Shown here piece after piece: positions 51,753-60,654 of a stretch of 64,000 bases of DNA; position 1 is the stretch's first letter; each line of letters begins with the position of its first letter. This stretch comes from Polaribacter aquimarinus (GTDB lineage Bacteria; Bacteroidota; Bacteroidia; Flavobacteriales; Flavobacteriaceae). The notes under the pieces were generated by a model. It worked only from the letters and a program-made list of their open reading frames with translations. It was not told the origin of the DNA and made no database searches. A program made the position numbers and the translations under genes. The stretch spans positions 682,001 through 746,000 of the forward strand of contig NZ_QFFG01000001.1 of the NCBI RefSeq assembly GCF_003129485.1, read 5' to 3'.

Positions 51753-52501
51753 TCCTTTACAATTTCATATAAAACTGGCTTACTTGGTGTAGCATCATTT
51801 TCAAATGGCGCAATCATTAAGTTTAATAAATATTCTCCATCCTCTACTTCATTAGGCACATAAATAAACTCCGTTATTGTTGCATCCATTCTTATTTCTC
51901 CTTCAGTATTCCAAAAAGCATTGTGAGACAAAAGTTTTCCTTCATCTTTCTCTTTATCTACAGATGGTAGATCAATTAATAAATGTTTAATCCCTTTTTC
52001 CCTTAAATAGATAGCAGCTTTTTCTGACAAATACGTTGGATTTGTGTTTGAGTATTCCATACTCTTTTTTTCCTCTAAATTAGGTAAAGTACGAATTACA
52101 ATAGCATCACGTTTCTTATTTTTCAAGGCATTTTTTAACTGCTTTACTCCTATAAGAAAATCTCCATTATGAAACAAAGGAGCTATGGTAACCACTTCTG
52201 CTAAAAAAATGAAATATTTTAAATTTTTGTTTACAGAATGTACTTTTTCTGTAATATGCCCCACACATTCTGTATGTGTAATATGCGAATGTGGATTAAA
52301 ATGAATACTGTTAAAGTTAACAACTGCACCATTAGCAACGCTTATTTCATAACCATCTTCTGTTTCTGCTGAAATTTTTGGAGCATCAATATACCAAGCA
52401 TTTACATTCTTTCTTTTAGGGTCTATAGGAATAGAAATATCTATAGGATTTGAGATATCTACTGTTATTTTTCTCGAATTATATTCTACTATTGCTTTCA
52501 T
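51749..52501 (-). CDS. Cyclase-family (kynurenine-formamidase-like) protein
   Basis: A 250-residue member of the metal-dependent cyclase family (PF04199 type). The family motif HxGTHxDxPxH appears in modified form as HITHTECVGH: H76 and H82 are kept, Asp is replaced by E78 and Pro by Gly. Downstream are AIVIRTLPN, GIKHLLIDLPSVD and HNAFWNTEGE. Metal-dependent hydrolysis is likely but the altered motif makes the substrate uncertain. First gene of an operon with the alpha/beta-hydrolase and a small membrane protein. Confidence 0.8.
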   Translation of the reverse strand: MKAIVEYNSRKITVDISNPIDISIPIDPKRKNVNAWYIDAPKISAETEDGYEISVANGAVVNFNSIHFNPHSHITHTECVGHITEKVHSVNKNLKYFIFLAEVVTIAPLFHNGDFLIGVKQLKNALKNKKRDAIVIRTLPNLEEKKSMEYSNTNPTYLSEKAAIYLREKGIKHLLIDLPSVDKEKDEGKLLSHNAFWNTEGEIRMDATITEFIYVPNEVEDGEYLLNLMIAPFENDATPSKPVLYEIVKD

Positions 52502-52527
52502 GTATGCTGAACTTGTTTCAGTAACTA

Positions 52528-53661
52528 TTATTTTAAATTTAAGAGGAATAAATCGGATGCTATTCCATCAGATAAAAACTTCCCTTTTTTTGTGGTTAAT
52601 AATATTTGGTTTTCAATATACAATAATTCTTGCTCAATAAATTTTTTAGATTGATTTTCTAAATATTCAACATATTTTTCTCCAAAATCAGTATTTATTT
52701 TTGCCAAAGAAACGCCCCAAATAGTGCGTAAACCTGTCATAATATATTCATTATATCTATCTTTTTTAGATAGTATTTCTCTTTCTATTGGAAGTTTATT
52801 TTGTTGAATTGTGTTTATATATTTCGAATTATTTCTCACATTCCAACTTCTTGTTTCTCCATCAAAAGAGTGTGCAGAAGGACCAATACCCAAATACGGT
52901 TTTCCTAACCAATAGGAGGAATTGTTTTTACTAAAAAAACCCTGTTTTCCAAAATTGGAAGTTTCATAATGAACAAAATTTGCTTTTTGTAATTCATCAA
53001 TTAAAATATTGAATTGTTCTTCGGCTTTTTCATCATCAACATTTTTAATAATTCCTTTTTTAATAAAAGAATCTAAAGCTGTTTTTGGCTCTACAGTTAA
53101 TGCATAACTAGAAATATGCGGAATCTCAAAACTCAATGCCGTTTGTATATTTTCTTTCCATTCTTGGTGGGTACAGTCTGGAATTCCATAAATTAAATCT
53201 AGGGATATATTAGAAAAATATTGAGTTGCTATTTCCAAACATTTTTTAGCTTCTTTCGAATTGTGTGCACGATTCATCAGCTTTAAATCTTTCTCAAAAA
53301 AGGATTGAATCCCAATACTTAATCTGTTAATTGGAGATTTAGAAAGTTCTATTATTTTTTCTTCTAACAAATCATCAGGATTAGCCTCTAAGGTAATTTC
53401 TGGTTTTTCAATAACTGTATGATTTGCATAAACAGCATCAATTATGCTATGAATTTCTTGTGTTGTTAATAAACTCGGAGTTCCGCCACCAAAGTAAATA
53501 GTTTCTATGATTTGATTTTGAAGTTCATCTTTTCTAATTTCGATTTCTTTAATCAAACAAGCAATCAATTCATCTTTCTTTTTTAACGATGTAGAAAAAT
53601 GAAAATCGCAATAAAAACACGCTTGTTTACAAAATGGTATGTGAATGTAGATTCCTGCCAT
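52528..53661 (-). CDS. hemW: Radical SAM haem chaperone HemW
   Basis: A 377-residue HemN-like protein. The radical SAM cluster CKQACFYCDF has C11, C15 and C18; the downstream motifs ETIYFGGGTPSLL, NRLSIGIQSF, DLIYGIPDCTHQEW and HISSYALTVEPKT are conserved. The shorter length and absence of the HemN substrate loop favour HemW, which delivers haem to acceptor proteins, over coproporphyrinogen dehydrogenase. It follows ruvC with a 15-nt gap. Confidence 0.92.
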   Translation of the reverse strand: MAGIYIHIPFCKQACFYCDFHFSTSLKKKDELIACLIKEIEIRKDELQNQIIETIYFGGGTPSLLTTQEIHSIIDAVYANHTVIEKPEITLEANPDDLLEEKIIELSKSPINRLSIGIQSFFEKDLKLMNRAHNSKEAKKCLEIATQYFSNISLDLIYGIPDCTHQEWKENIQTALSFEIPHISSYALTVEPKTALDSFIKKGIIKNVDDEKAEEQFNILIDELQKANFVHYETSNFGKQGFFSKNNSSYWLGKPYLGIGPSAHSFDGETRSWNVRNNSKYINTIQQNKLPIEREILSKKDRYNEYIMTGLRTIWGVSLAKINTDFGEKYVEYLENQSKKFIEQELLYIENQILLTTKKGKFLSDGIASDLFLLNLK

Positions 53662-53676
53662 AAAACAATTTAGAAG

Positions 53677-54231
53677 TTACTTTTTAACACGTTTTTCATT
53701 CTGCTTCACAAAACTTGCCCAACCTGTATAATTTTTCCCACCAACTACTTTACCTGAATTGTAAAAATGACAAACTGCTGCAGCTAAACCATCTGTAGCA
53801 TCTAAGTTTTTAGGCAAAGTTTTTAAATTCAAAAGCGATTTTAACATCAAAGCCACTTGTTCTTTGCTTGCATTTCCATTTCCGGTAATTGCCATTTTTA
53901 TTTTTTTAGGCAAATACTCTGTAATCGGAATTTCGCGTGACAAACCTGCTGCCATTGCAACACCTTGTGCTCTACCCAATTTTAACATCGATTGCACATT
54001 CTTACCAAAAAAAGGAGCTTCAATTGCAATTTCATCAGGATTGTAAGAATCTATCAACTCAATAGTGCGCTCAAAAATGAGTTTGAGTTTTAAATAATGG
54101 TCATCATATTTTTTAAGTTGTAGTTCATTCATTTGAATAAATTCCATCTTTTTCCCAACTACTTTTATCAATCCAAAACCCATTATCGTAGTTCCTGGAT
54201 CAATACCTAATATGATTTTTTCAGTACTCAA
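53677..54231 (-). CDS. ruvC: Crossover junction endodeoxyribonuclease RuvC
   Basis: A 184-residue Holliday-junction resolvase. Catalytic acids are visible: D11 in LGIDPGTT, E71 in [12 protein letters not shown]144 and D147 in LDATDGLA. It starts with TTG (no in-frame ATG upstream), giving [13 protein letters not shown]. It cuts four-way junctions with RuvAB during recombination. Operon with hemW; divergent from the membrane protein at 54253 with only 21 bp between. Confidence 0.95.
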   Translation of the reverse strand: MSTEKIILGIDPGTTIMGFGLIKVVGKKMEFIQMNELQLKKYDDHYLKLKLIFERTIELIDSYNPDEIAIEAPFFGKNVQSMLKLGRAQGVAMAAGLSREIPITEYLPKKIKMAITGNGNASKEQVALMLKSLLNLKTLPKNLDATDGLAAAVCHFYNSGKVVGGKNYTGWASFVKQNEKRVKK

Positions 54232-54252
54232 ATTTTATCGTTCTTTGTATAA

Positions 54253-55212
54253 ATGCAAATTTCGCTTACATACAAATCTAAACAATTCTTTTGGTTGCTC
54301 ATAAAACTAACCATTGTATTTGGATGTGCTTTTTTTATTTATCAAAAGTTAGTTTTTAATAATGATATTAACTTTTCCTTTTTTAAAAATGAATTGATTC
54401 AGAAAAACATTTTTACTGTAAAAAATCTATGCATTCTTCTTTTTTTTAGTGTTTTTAATTGGGTGTTAGAAATTTTAAAATGGCAAAATTTGGTTAATAT
54501 TATTCAAAATATTTCATTTAAAATAGCTACAACTCAGTGTTTAGCTTCATTAACTACATCACTTATAACACCAAATAGAATTGGTGAATACGGAGCAAAA
54601 TCTATGTATTTTAAAAAACCTTTGAGAAAACAAATTTTAGGATTTAACTTTATTGGAAACTTTTATCAATTGATTGCTACTTTATTCTTTGGAAGTATTG
54701 GTTTTTCTTTTTTTGTTTCTAAATACCCTGTAAAGATAAATTTCAACTCCGTTTTTGGCATTCTAATCATTATATTTTTAGCTTTTTCTATTATTTATCT
54801 TTTGATTAAAAGCTTTCAAACTGGAGCCTCTTATCTTCAAAGAATTAAAAATTTTATTCAAAAAATATCATTCTCATTAAACTTAAAAATATTGAGTCTT
54901 TCATTTCTTAGGTATCTTGTTTTTTCTCATCAATTCTATTTTTTATTGGTTTTATTTGGAATTGAAATCCCATATTTAGATACAATTGCTGCAATAACTT
55001 CTATTTATTTAATTGCTTCCATTGTTCCTATGCTTTCTTTTTTTGATATCGTTTTAAAAAGTACAGTTGCTATATGGGTTTTCTCTTTTTTAAAAGTGGA
55101 CATTCTCATTGTTTTAAATGCTGTGACTCTAATTTGGATATTAAACTTTGCGATACCAGCAGTTATTGGAAGCTATTTTGTACTAACTTTTAAACCTAAT
55201 TTCACAAAATGA
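54253..55212 (+). CDS. Lysylphosphatidylglycerol-synthase-TM-like membrane protein
   Basis: A 319-residue protein with about eight hydrophobic helices and the family segments FNWVLEILKWQNLV, ASLTTSLITPNRIGEYGAK and PMLSFFDIVLKSTVAIW. It belongs to the UPF0104 / LPG-synthase transmembrane superfamily of lipid flippase-like proteins. The catalytic domain of MprF is absent. It overlaps a GT2 gene by 4 nt (ATGA), suggesting joint work on a lipid-linked glycan. Substrate unknown. Confidence 0.75.
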   Translation: MQISLTYKSKQFFWLLIKLTIVFGCAFFIYQKLVFNNDINFSFFKNELIQKNIFTVKNLCILLFFSVFNWVLEILKWQNLVNIIQNISFKIATTQCLASLTTSLITPNRIGEYGAKSMYFKKPLRKQILGFNFIGNFYQLIATLFFGSIGFSFFVSKYPVKINFNSVFGILIIIFLAFSIIYLLIKSFQTGASYLQRIKNFIQKISFSLNLKILSLSFLRYLVFSHQFYFLLVLFGIEIPYLDTIAAITSIYLIASIVPMLSFFDIVLKSTVAIWVFSFLKVDILIVLNAVTLIWILNFAIPAVIGSYFVLTFKPNFTK

Positions 55213-56321
55213 TTTGGGTTATAGTTTTTATATGTACACTTTATACAATTTTAATCATATTTCTTACCATTGGTTTTTATAAAGTTGATGAATTTATTGA
55301 CAAATCTGAACTAGCAACAACTAAATTTTCGGTTGTAATTCCGTTTAGAAATGAAGCTAAAAACTTACCTATTTTATTAGATTCCATTAGCAAATTAAAT
55401 TACCCAAGTAAACTTGTAGAATTCATTTTTGTTGATGATGATTCTTCTGATGATTCTGTTGAGATTATTAAAAAGATGCTTCCTAATGTTAGAATGACAT
55501 TTCAACTTTTAAAAAACAAACGAACATCCAACTCTCCAAAAAAAGATGCCATTACAACCGCTATTTCAGTTGCTAAAAACGAGTGGATTGTTACCACTGA
55601 TGCAGATTGTTTTTTACCTGAAAAATGGTTAAAAACTTTGGATGCTTTTATTCAAAAAAATCATCCAAAAATGGTAGTTGCTCCAGTAAATTACCAAGTT
55701 AAAAACAACTTCTTAGAACAATTTCAACTGTTAGATTTTATGAGTATGCAAGGAACTACTATTGGTAGTTTTGGAATGAATTTCCCTTTTTTATGTAATG
55801 GTGCAAATTTAGCTTATCGTAAAAACGATTTTTTTAAATTGAATGGTTTTGATGGAAATGACACTATGGCAAGTGGTGATGATGTTTTTCTATTTGAAAA
55901 ATTTATAGAAAGTGATAAAAAAAGTGTTCAATATTTAAAATCTAAAGATGCTATTGTTACAACTTTTCCTGTAAAAAACTGGTCAGATTTAATAAATCAA
56001 CGTACAAGATGGGCAGCAAAAACAAGTCATTTTAATTCTTTAAAAGTAAAACTAATTGGTTTGATAGTTTTATTAATGAATCTCTTTACTATTTTTTGTG
56101 TATTTACAGGTTCTTTAAAATTAATTCTGATTAGTTTAGGATTAAAAATTATTATTGATTGGTTTTTATTAAAAAAAGCAATGCTTTTTTTTAATCAAAA
56201 AATAAATTTTATGAAGTGGTATATTCCTACATGTATTTGTCACCCATTCTTTAGTATTTATGTCATTTTTTTAACACTAACTTCAAAATACCACTGGAAA
56301 GGAAGAAAGTATAAGAAATAA
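55209..56321 (+). CDS. GT2-family membrane glycosyltransferase
   Basis: A 370-residue GT2 with an N-terminal anchor (~2-22) and two or three C-terminal helices (~275-355). Motifs: VVIPFRNEAKNLPILLDSI, FVDDDSSDDS, the DxD TTDADCF, GDDVFLFEKF and QRTRWAAK, matching QxxRW of processive/membrane GT2 enzymes. It elongates or glycosylates a membrane-linked acceptor with a UDP- or GDP-sugar. Translationally coupled to the LPG-synthase-like protein. It lies 15 kb from the exopolysaccharide region and need not belong to it. Confidence 0.88.
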   Translation: MIWVIVFICTLYTILIIFLTIGFYKVDEFIDKSELATTKFSVVIPFRNEAKNLPILLDSISKLNYPSKLVEFIFVDDDSSDDSVEIIKKMLPNVRMTFQLLKNKRTSNSPKKDAITTAISVAKNEWIVTTDADCFLPEKWLKTLDAFIQKNHPKMVVAPVNYQVKNNFLEQFQLLDFMSMQGTTIGSFGMNFPFLCNGANLAYRKNDFFKLNGFDGNDTMASGDDVFLFEKFIESDKKSVQYLKSKDAIVTTFPVKNWSDLINQRTRWAAKTSHFNSLKVKLIGLIVLLMNLFTIFCVFTGSLKLILISLGLKIIIDWFLLKKAMLFFNQKINFMKWYIPTCICHPFFSIYVIFLTLTSKYHWKGRKYKK

Positions 56322-56474
56322 CTAAAAAAAGTAATCCATGATTGCTTCTGCTTTAAACCAAAGAATTAAAGCTATTGCTAAAAGCAGTACTAAGAAAAGT
56401 CCTTTTTTGGGTTTAGCTTGTTTTACTCTTGTACTACTAAATTTTCTTTGAAATTTAATATTTCTCTTACTCAT
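56322..56474 (-). CDS. Small single-helix membrane protein (50 aa)
   Basis: A 50-codon gene with ATG at 56474 and TAG at 56322-56324. It has a basic N-terminus (MSKRNIKFQRKF…KPKK) and one hydrophobic helix (GLFLVLLLAIALILWF, ~25-40). It starts one base after the mnmD stop and ends where the converging GT2 gene ends, so there is no spare sequence around it. The positive-inside arrangement and tight placement support a real gene. Function unknown. Confidence 0.6.
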   Translation of the reverse strand: MSKRNIKFQRKFSSTRVKQAKPKKGLFLVLLLAIALILWFKAEAIMDYFF

Positions 56475-56475
56475 T

Positions 56476-57150
56476 TTAATTTACTTTTAAAGGTTCAGTA
56501 ATTTTTCTAGCTCTTAACATTTCTCTTTTTCCAGGAGGTCCAGGTAAACGCTCTACCATAAATCCAACTTCTTGCATTGCCCTTCTTACACTTCCTTTTG
56601 CACTGTAGGTGACTAAAATTCCTTTTTCTTTTAATGCATTATACATTTTCTGAAAAATTTCTACAGTCCATAATTGAGGCTGAACACGAGCTCCAAAAGC
56701 ATCAAAATAAATTAAATCAAATGCATCAACATCAACTATATCTTCAAAAAATTGCTTTCTTTTTTTTAATGAAAAATTTTCTGCAATTTCATGCTGATTC
56801 TCCCAAGAAACCTTATGCATTTTTTTAAAAATAGCATTCTCATTTTCTGCTTTTAAGATTGAAATAAAATTCATTTTCTCAACTTCATCAGCAGTAACAG
56901 GATATGCTTCAACACCAACATAATAAACCTGCTTTTTAGCTTCTAAGTATGTAATCAAACAATTTAAACCCGTTCCAAAACCTATTTCTAAAATAGATAC
57001 TTTTTCAGATTCAATTTGTTTTAAACCATTTTCTATAAAAACATGGTAAGTTTCGTTAATAGATCCATTTTTAGAATGGTATTGTTCATTCCAATCTGGT
57101 AAATGAATTGTTGAAGAACCATCTGAAGTAATTAATATTTCTCTTTTCAC
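56476..57150 (-). CDS. mnmD: tRNA U34 (mnm5s2U) methyltransferase MnmD
   Basis: A 224-residue Rossmann methyltransferase (PF05430). The SAM motif is ILEIGFGTGLNCLITYLEA (~53-71), followed by YVGVEAYPVT, the catalytic-side DLIYFDAFGARVQPQLW and LPGPPGKREMLRA. This is the stand-alone MnmD form without the MnmC oxidase. It methylates the 5-aminomethyl group on wobble uridine of tRNAs. A 50-aa gene follows one base later. Confidence 0.92.
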   Translation of the reverse strand: MKREILITSDGSSTIHLPDWNEQYHSKNGSINETYHVFIENGLKQIESEKVSILEIGFGTGLNCLITYLEAKKQVYYVGVEAYPVTADEVEKMNFISILKAENENAIFKKMHKVSWENQHEIAENFSLKKRKQFFEDIVDVDAFDLIYFDAFGARVQPQLWTVEIFQKMYNALKEKGILVTYSAKGSVRRAMQEVGFMVERLPGPPGKREMLRARKITEPLKVN

Positions 57151-57183
57151 AAGCTAATATTGATAATGCTTTTAAATATTTCT

Positions 57184-57693
57184 TTATTCTGCTTTAATTA
57201 AAACACCATCAGCTTCAAAAGCAAATTCCTTTTTAGGTTCAGTAATTTTTTCAATTTCATCTTTAGATTTCCCAGCATCTTCTGCATAATGTTGTAATTC
57301 TTTTACAGAAGTTTGTTTTATAAATGCTTTTCCATTTACGATTGCTTCTCTTCCTTTCGAATCTAAAGGCATAAAAAAACCATAATCTTTAAACCGAACC
57401 ATTGTTTCTGTTTCTTTGTTTAACGGTAACTTCATCCAACATCCTTTTTTTGAACAAACTTCTTTAATATTAGATACAAATTTCACATCAATTGTATCGC
57501 CTACTTTCATTGTTTCAAATTTGGCAAGTAATGCTGTTGAAGTAATGGCATTATCCGAAGAAATTTTCGCACCGAAAGTATCGTATTGTTTAATGACTTC
57601 ATTTTTTTTATCTTTTTCTTCTTCTTTTTTCTCTTGTTTACATGCTGTAAAAACCAAGAAAACAACTAAACAAAACTGAGCAAAATATTTCAT
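57184..57693 (-). CDS. DUF4920 lipoprotein
   Basis: A 169-residue protein with a lipobox ending at Cys18 (VFLVFTACKQ), a charged linker rich in E and K, and a compact domain with VGDTIDVKFVSNIKEVCSKKGCWM split by family convention, RFKDYGFFMPLD and FEADGVLIK. The CxxxxCWM motif is the DUF4920 hallmark and may bind metal or form a disulfide. Function unknown; common in Flavobacteriia. Confidence 0.82.
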   Translation of the reverse strand: MKYFAQFCLVVFLVFTACKQEKKEEEKDKKNEVIKQYDTFGAKISSDNAITSTALLAKFETMKVGDTIDVKFVSNIKEVCSKKGCWMKLPLNKETETMVRFKDYGFFMPLDSKGREAIVNGKAFIKQTSVKELQHYAEDAGKSKDEIEKITEPKKEFAFEADGVLIKAE

Positions 57694-57782
57694 AATTTAT
57701 GGATTTAATGTGTTTCTTACAAAGTTACATAATTCGTTATTAAAACCACTATTTTGATATATTATCAGAGGAATAATTTATG

Positions 57783-57790
57783 TACATTTG
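57783..57790 (+). promoter_or_regulatory. -7 box of ilvE
   Basis: TACATTTG matches TAnnTTTG, 21 nt before the ATG at 57812. It rules out an in-frame TTG start at 57788, which lies inside it. Confidence 0.5.
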
Positions 57791-57811
57791 TTCTTTAATT
57801 TAATCAACCCA

Positions 57812-58867
57812 ATGAAATCTAATATAGAAATTCAACGTGTAGAAAAATCGAACATAGAAAATGTAGATTTTAACAACTTACCTTTTGGTAGTGTATATTC
57901 AGATCATATGTTAGAATGTGATTTTGTAAATGGTGAATGGCAAACTGCTGTCATTAAGCCTTACGCACCAATTTCTTTAGATCCTTCTGCTAAGATTTTT
58001 CATTACGGACAATCGATTTTCGAAGGAATGAAAGCTTACAAAGATGCAGACGGAAACACCATGTTATTCAGACCTTTAGACAATTGCAAACGTTTAAATA
58101 AATCTGCAGAACGTTTGGTTATCCCTCAAATTCCTGAAGACATTTTTATGGATGGGTTAAAAAAATTATTAGAAATTGATAACAATTGGATTCCAACAAA
58201 CGAGGGGAGTTCTTTATATATTAGACCTTTTATGTTTGCTTCTGGATTAGGGTTTCATGCTTCTCCTGCAGATGAATATAAATTTATTATATGTACCGCA
58301 CCTTCTGGAGCTTATTTTGCAGGTAAAGTAAAAGTTTTAATTGAAGAAAAATATGCGAGGGCTGCTAATGGTGGAGTTGGTTTTGCTAAAGCAGGTGGTA
58401 ATTATGCTGCGCAATTTTACCCTACTCAATTAGCTATCCAAAAAGGGTATAATCAAGTAATTTGGACTGATGATAATTCTCACGAATATATTGAAGAAGC
58501 TGGTGCTATGAATATTTTTATTCGCATTGGAAACACCTTAATTACAAGTCCTACAAATGATAGGATTTTAGATGGAATTACGCGCAAAAGTATCATACAA
58601 ATTGCCCAAGACTCTGGAATTGATGTAGAGGTTAGAAAGATTACTGTTTCAGAAGTCATTTCTGCAGCACAAAATGGCAACTTAAAAGAAATGTTTGGAG
58701 CAGGAACAGCTGCAGTAATTTCTCCAATTGCAGGTTTTGGCTACCAAGGAAAAGATTATGATTTACCAGAATTAGAAAATCCTTTTGCAACTACTTTAAA
58801 GAAAGCGATTACAGACATACAAACTAATAAAGCTGAAGACCCTTATGGTTGGAGAGTAATGGTGTAA
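57812..58867 (+). CDS. ilvE: Branched-chain amino acid aminotransferase
   Basis: A 351-residue fold-type IV PLP enzyme of the eukaryotic-like (BCAT type II) subgroup: IFHYGQSIFEGMKAYK, YIRPFMFASGLGFHASP, the PLP lysine in GFAKAGGNYAAQ, EEAGAMNIFI and the cofactor loop GAGTAAVISPI. It interconverts Leu, Ile and Val with their 2-oxo acids. ATG at 57812 is chosen because an upstream TTG overlaps the promoter. Monocistronic with a strong terminator. Confidence 0.95.
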   Translation: MKSNIEIQRVEKSNIENVDFNNLPFGSVYSDHMLECDFVNGEWQTAVIKPYAPISLDPSAKIFHYGQSIFEGMKAYKDADGNTMLFRPLDNCKRLNKSAERLVIPQIPEDIFMDGLKKLLEIDNNWIPTNEGSSLYIRPFMFASGLGFHASPADEYKFIICTAPSGAYFAGKVKVLIEEKYARAANGGVGFAKAGGNYAAQFYPTQLAIQKGYNQVIWTDDNSHEYIEEAGAMNIFIRIGNTLITSPTNDRILDGITRKSIIQIAQDSGIDVEVRKITVSEVISAAQNGNLKEMFGAGTAAVISPIAGFGYQGKDYDLPELENPFATTLKKAITDIQTNKAEDPYGWRVMV

Positions 58868-58888
58868 TTACTATTATTTATTATATTA

Positions 58889-58921
58889 GAAAAGCATCAA
58901 TTTTAAATTGATGCTTTTTTG
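58889..58921 (+). terminator. Terminator after ilvE
   Basis: Arms GCATCAATTT and AAATTGATGC (58894-58914), flanked by an A-run and a T6 run. Confidence 0.85.
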
Positions 58922-58964
58922 TTGTTCTTTATTTATTACCTTTAAAGAAACTAAATTTATTATT

Positions 58965-59165
58965 ATGAAAACGTATCCAAAAGAAGATATTAAAGTGATG
59001 TGGGAACCTGAAAAATGCACGCATTCTGCAAAATGTGCGTTGGGTTTACCCAAAGTGTTTAAACCAAAAGGTAAACCTTGGATTCAAACTGAAAATGCTT
59101 CTAAACATGAAATTATAAACCAAGTTTCAAAATGTCCTTCAGGTGCTTTAAGTATCATTCGATAA
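58965..59165 (+). CDS. Small (4Fe-4S)-type mono-cluster protein (YjdI-like)
   Basis: A 66-residue protein starting at ATG 58965; upstream in-frame codons fall in the ilvE terminator and are not used. Cysteines C18 and C24 (KCTHSAKC) and C57 (KCPSGAL) match the divergent ferredoxin domain (Fer4_19) of YjdI proteins. The CPSGAL ending is typical. Role unknown, perhaps electron transfer or stress. It lies 7 nt before the MBL-fold lipoprotein gene. Confidence 0.85.
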   Translation: MKTYPKEDIKVMWEPEKCTHSAKCALGLPKVFKPKGKPWIQTENASKHEIINQVSKCPSGALSIIR

Positions 59166-59172
59166 GTAATCT

Positions 59173-60123
59173 ATGAAATATTTTTGGAATATTATTTTTA
59201 CAATTCTTCTTTTTTCTTGTAATAATAATTTATCAGATAAAAAATTAACAAAACAATCACAACCCAAGCATTATCTAACAGTTTTAGGCACTGCACAAGA
59301 TGGTGGTTATCCACATATTGGATGTCAAAAAATATGTTGTGCTAATTATTATAACGGAACTAACAAAAGAAAAAGTGTTGTTTCGTTAGGGTTGGTTGAT
59401 TTAGAAAACAACCAAAAATGGTTATTTGATGCTACACCCGATATGCATACACAATTGGCCGAATTAGAAAAAAATCACCTGAAAAATAAAAAAGTTATTG
59501 ATGGTGTTTTTTTAACTCATGCTCATATTGGCCATTACACGGGCTTAATGTATTTTGGAAGAGAAGCTTTAGGTAAAAAAAACATCAATATTTTTGCTAT
59601 GCCAAAGATGAAAAAGTATTTAACTAAAAATGGACCTTGGAGTCAGTTGATTTCTTTAGAAAACATAAAGCTCCAACCATTACAACACGATTCTATCATA
59701 ATCTTAAATAATAAATTAACTGTAACCCCATTTTTCGTTCCGCACAGAGATGAATTTTCTGAAACTGTAGGTTATAAAATTAAAGGCTCAAAAAAATCAG
59801 CTTTATTTATTCCAGACATAGATAAATGGCAAAAGTGGAAAAGAAACATTATTGATGAAGTTAAAAAGGTAGATTATGCTTTTGTTGATGCCACCTTTTT
59901 AAATCAAAAAGAAGTAAAAAGAGCTATGACTGAGGTTCCACATCCTTTTATAGAGGAAACTATAAAATTGTTTCAAAACCAAACTTTTACAACCAAAAAC
60001 AAGGTAATTTTTATTCATTTTAACCACACAAACCCCGTTTTACAAGAAAACAGTGAGGTAAGAACAGAAATTGAAAAATTAGGATTTAGATTTGCGAGTG
60101 AAGGTCAAAATTATGGTTTATAA
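59173..60123 (+). CDS. PqqB-like metallo-beta-lactamase-fold lipoprotein
   Basis: A 316-residue protein with a lipobox-like start (ILLFSCNNN, Cys16). The mature part opens like PqqB (LGTAQDGGYPHIGC, then CC). The MBL metal motif reads LTHAHIGHYTG, with Gly for the usual Asp of HxHxDH; later ligands appear in FFVPHRDEFSE, ALFIPDIDKW and FIHFNHTNP. PqqB acts in pyrroloquinoline quinone synthesis, but no pqq genes are nearby and this copy is exported, so another hydrolase role is likely. Co-directional with the YjdI-like gene. Confidence 0.82.
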   Translation: MKYFWNIIFTILLFSCNNNLSDKKLTKQSQPKHYLTVLGTAQDGGYPHIGCQKICCANYYNGTNKRKSVVSLGLVDLENNQKWLFDATPDMHTQLAELEKNHLKNKKVIDGVFLTHAHIGHYTGLMYFGREALGKKNINIFAMPKMKKYLTKNGPWSQLISLENIKLQPLQHDSIIILNNKLTVTPFFVPHRDEFSETVGYKIKGSKKSALFIPDIDKWQKWKRNIIDEVKKVDYAFVDATFLNQKEVKRAMTEVPHPFIEETIKLFQNQTFTTKNKVIFIHFNHTNPVLQENSEVRTEIEKLGFRFASEGQNYGL

Positions 60124-60203
60124 TTTGACCTGTTTCTAAAACAAGAAAGTTATGAATATAAAATATTGCATATTCTAGTTAAAGTTAACAAATTTGCTGA
60201 AAA

Positions 60204-60590
60204 TTACTTTTCTAAAACCTTTTTAATATTTGGTTTAAAATAATTTGGACCTTTTAAAACCTTTCCATCTTCTCTGTAAATTGGTTTGCCGTCTTCACCC
60301 AATTTACTCATATTTGATTGTTGAATTTCATTAAAAACCTCTTCGATTTTATCCTGCATCCCATGTTCTATAATTGTACCACAAAGAATGTATAGCATAT
60401 CACCTAAAGCATCTGCAACTTCAACCAAATCGTTATTATTAGCAGCTTCTAAATACTCTTCATTTTCTTCTTTCATCAACTCAAATCGCAATTGTTTTCT
60501 TTCTTCAGAAATATCTACTGTGGGTACATCTTGAATATTTAATTTAAACGCTGTATGAAATGCATGAACTGCTGCTATTTTGTTTTTCAT
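60204..60590 (-). CDS. MazG-like nucleotide pyrophosphohydrolase
   Basis: A 128-residue all-alpha NTP-PPase: ELMKEENEEYLEA supplies the EExxE acids and EVADALGDMLY the ExxD pair. A C-terminal extension contains SNMSKLGEDGKPIYREDGKV. The family hydrolyses nucleoside triphosphates to monophosphates, and a close subset is annotated as phosphoribosyl-ATP pyrophosphohydrolase-like. Likely a housecleaning enzyme; substrate not determinable. It lies 64 nt downstream of an SDR gene. Confidence 0.85.
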   Translation of the reverse strand: MKNKIAAVHAFHTAFKLNIQDVPTVDISEERKQLRFELMKEENEEYLEAANNNDLVEVADALGDMLYILCGTIIEHGMQDKIEEVFNEIQQSNMSKLGEDGKPIYREDGKVLKGPNYFKPNIKKVLEK

Positions 60591-60654
60591 TTTTATGGTA
60601 TGTTTTATTTTTATTTTCTCAAATGTGCTCGAAACTGTCTTTATGTTTTTTAAT

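Noticed and set aside
59173..60123. PQQ biosynthesis locus
   Set aside because: Only a PqqB-like protein is present, it is exported, its metal motif is changed, and no other pqq gene is in the window.
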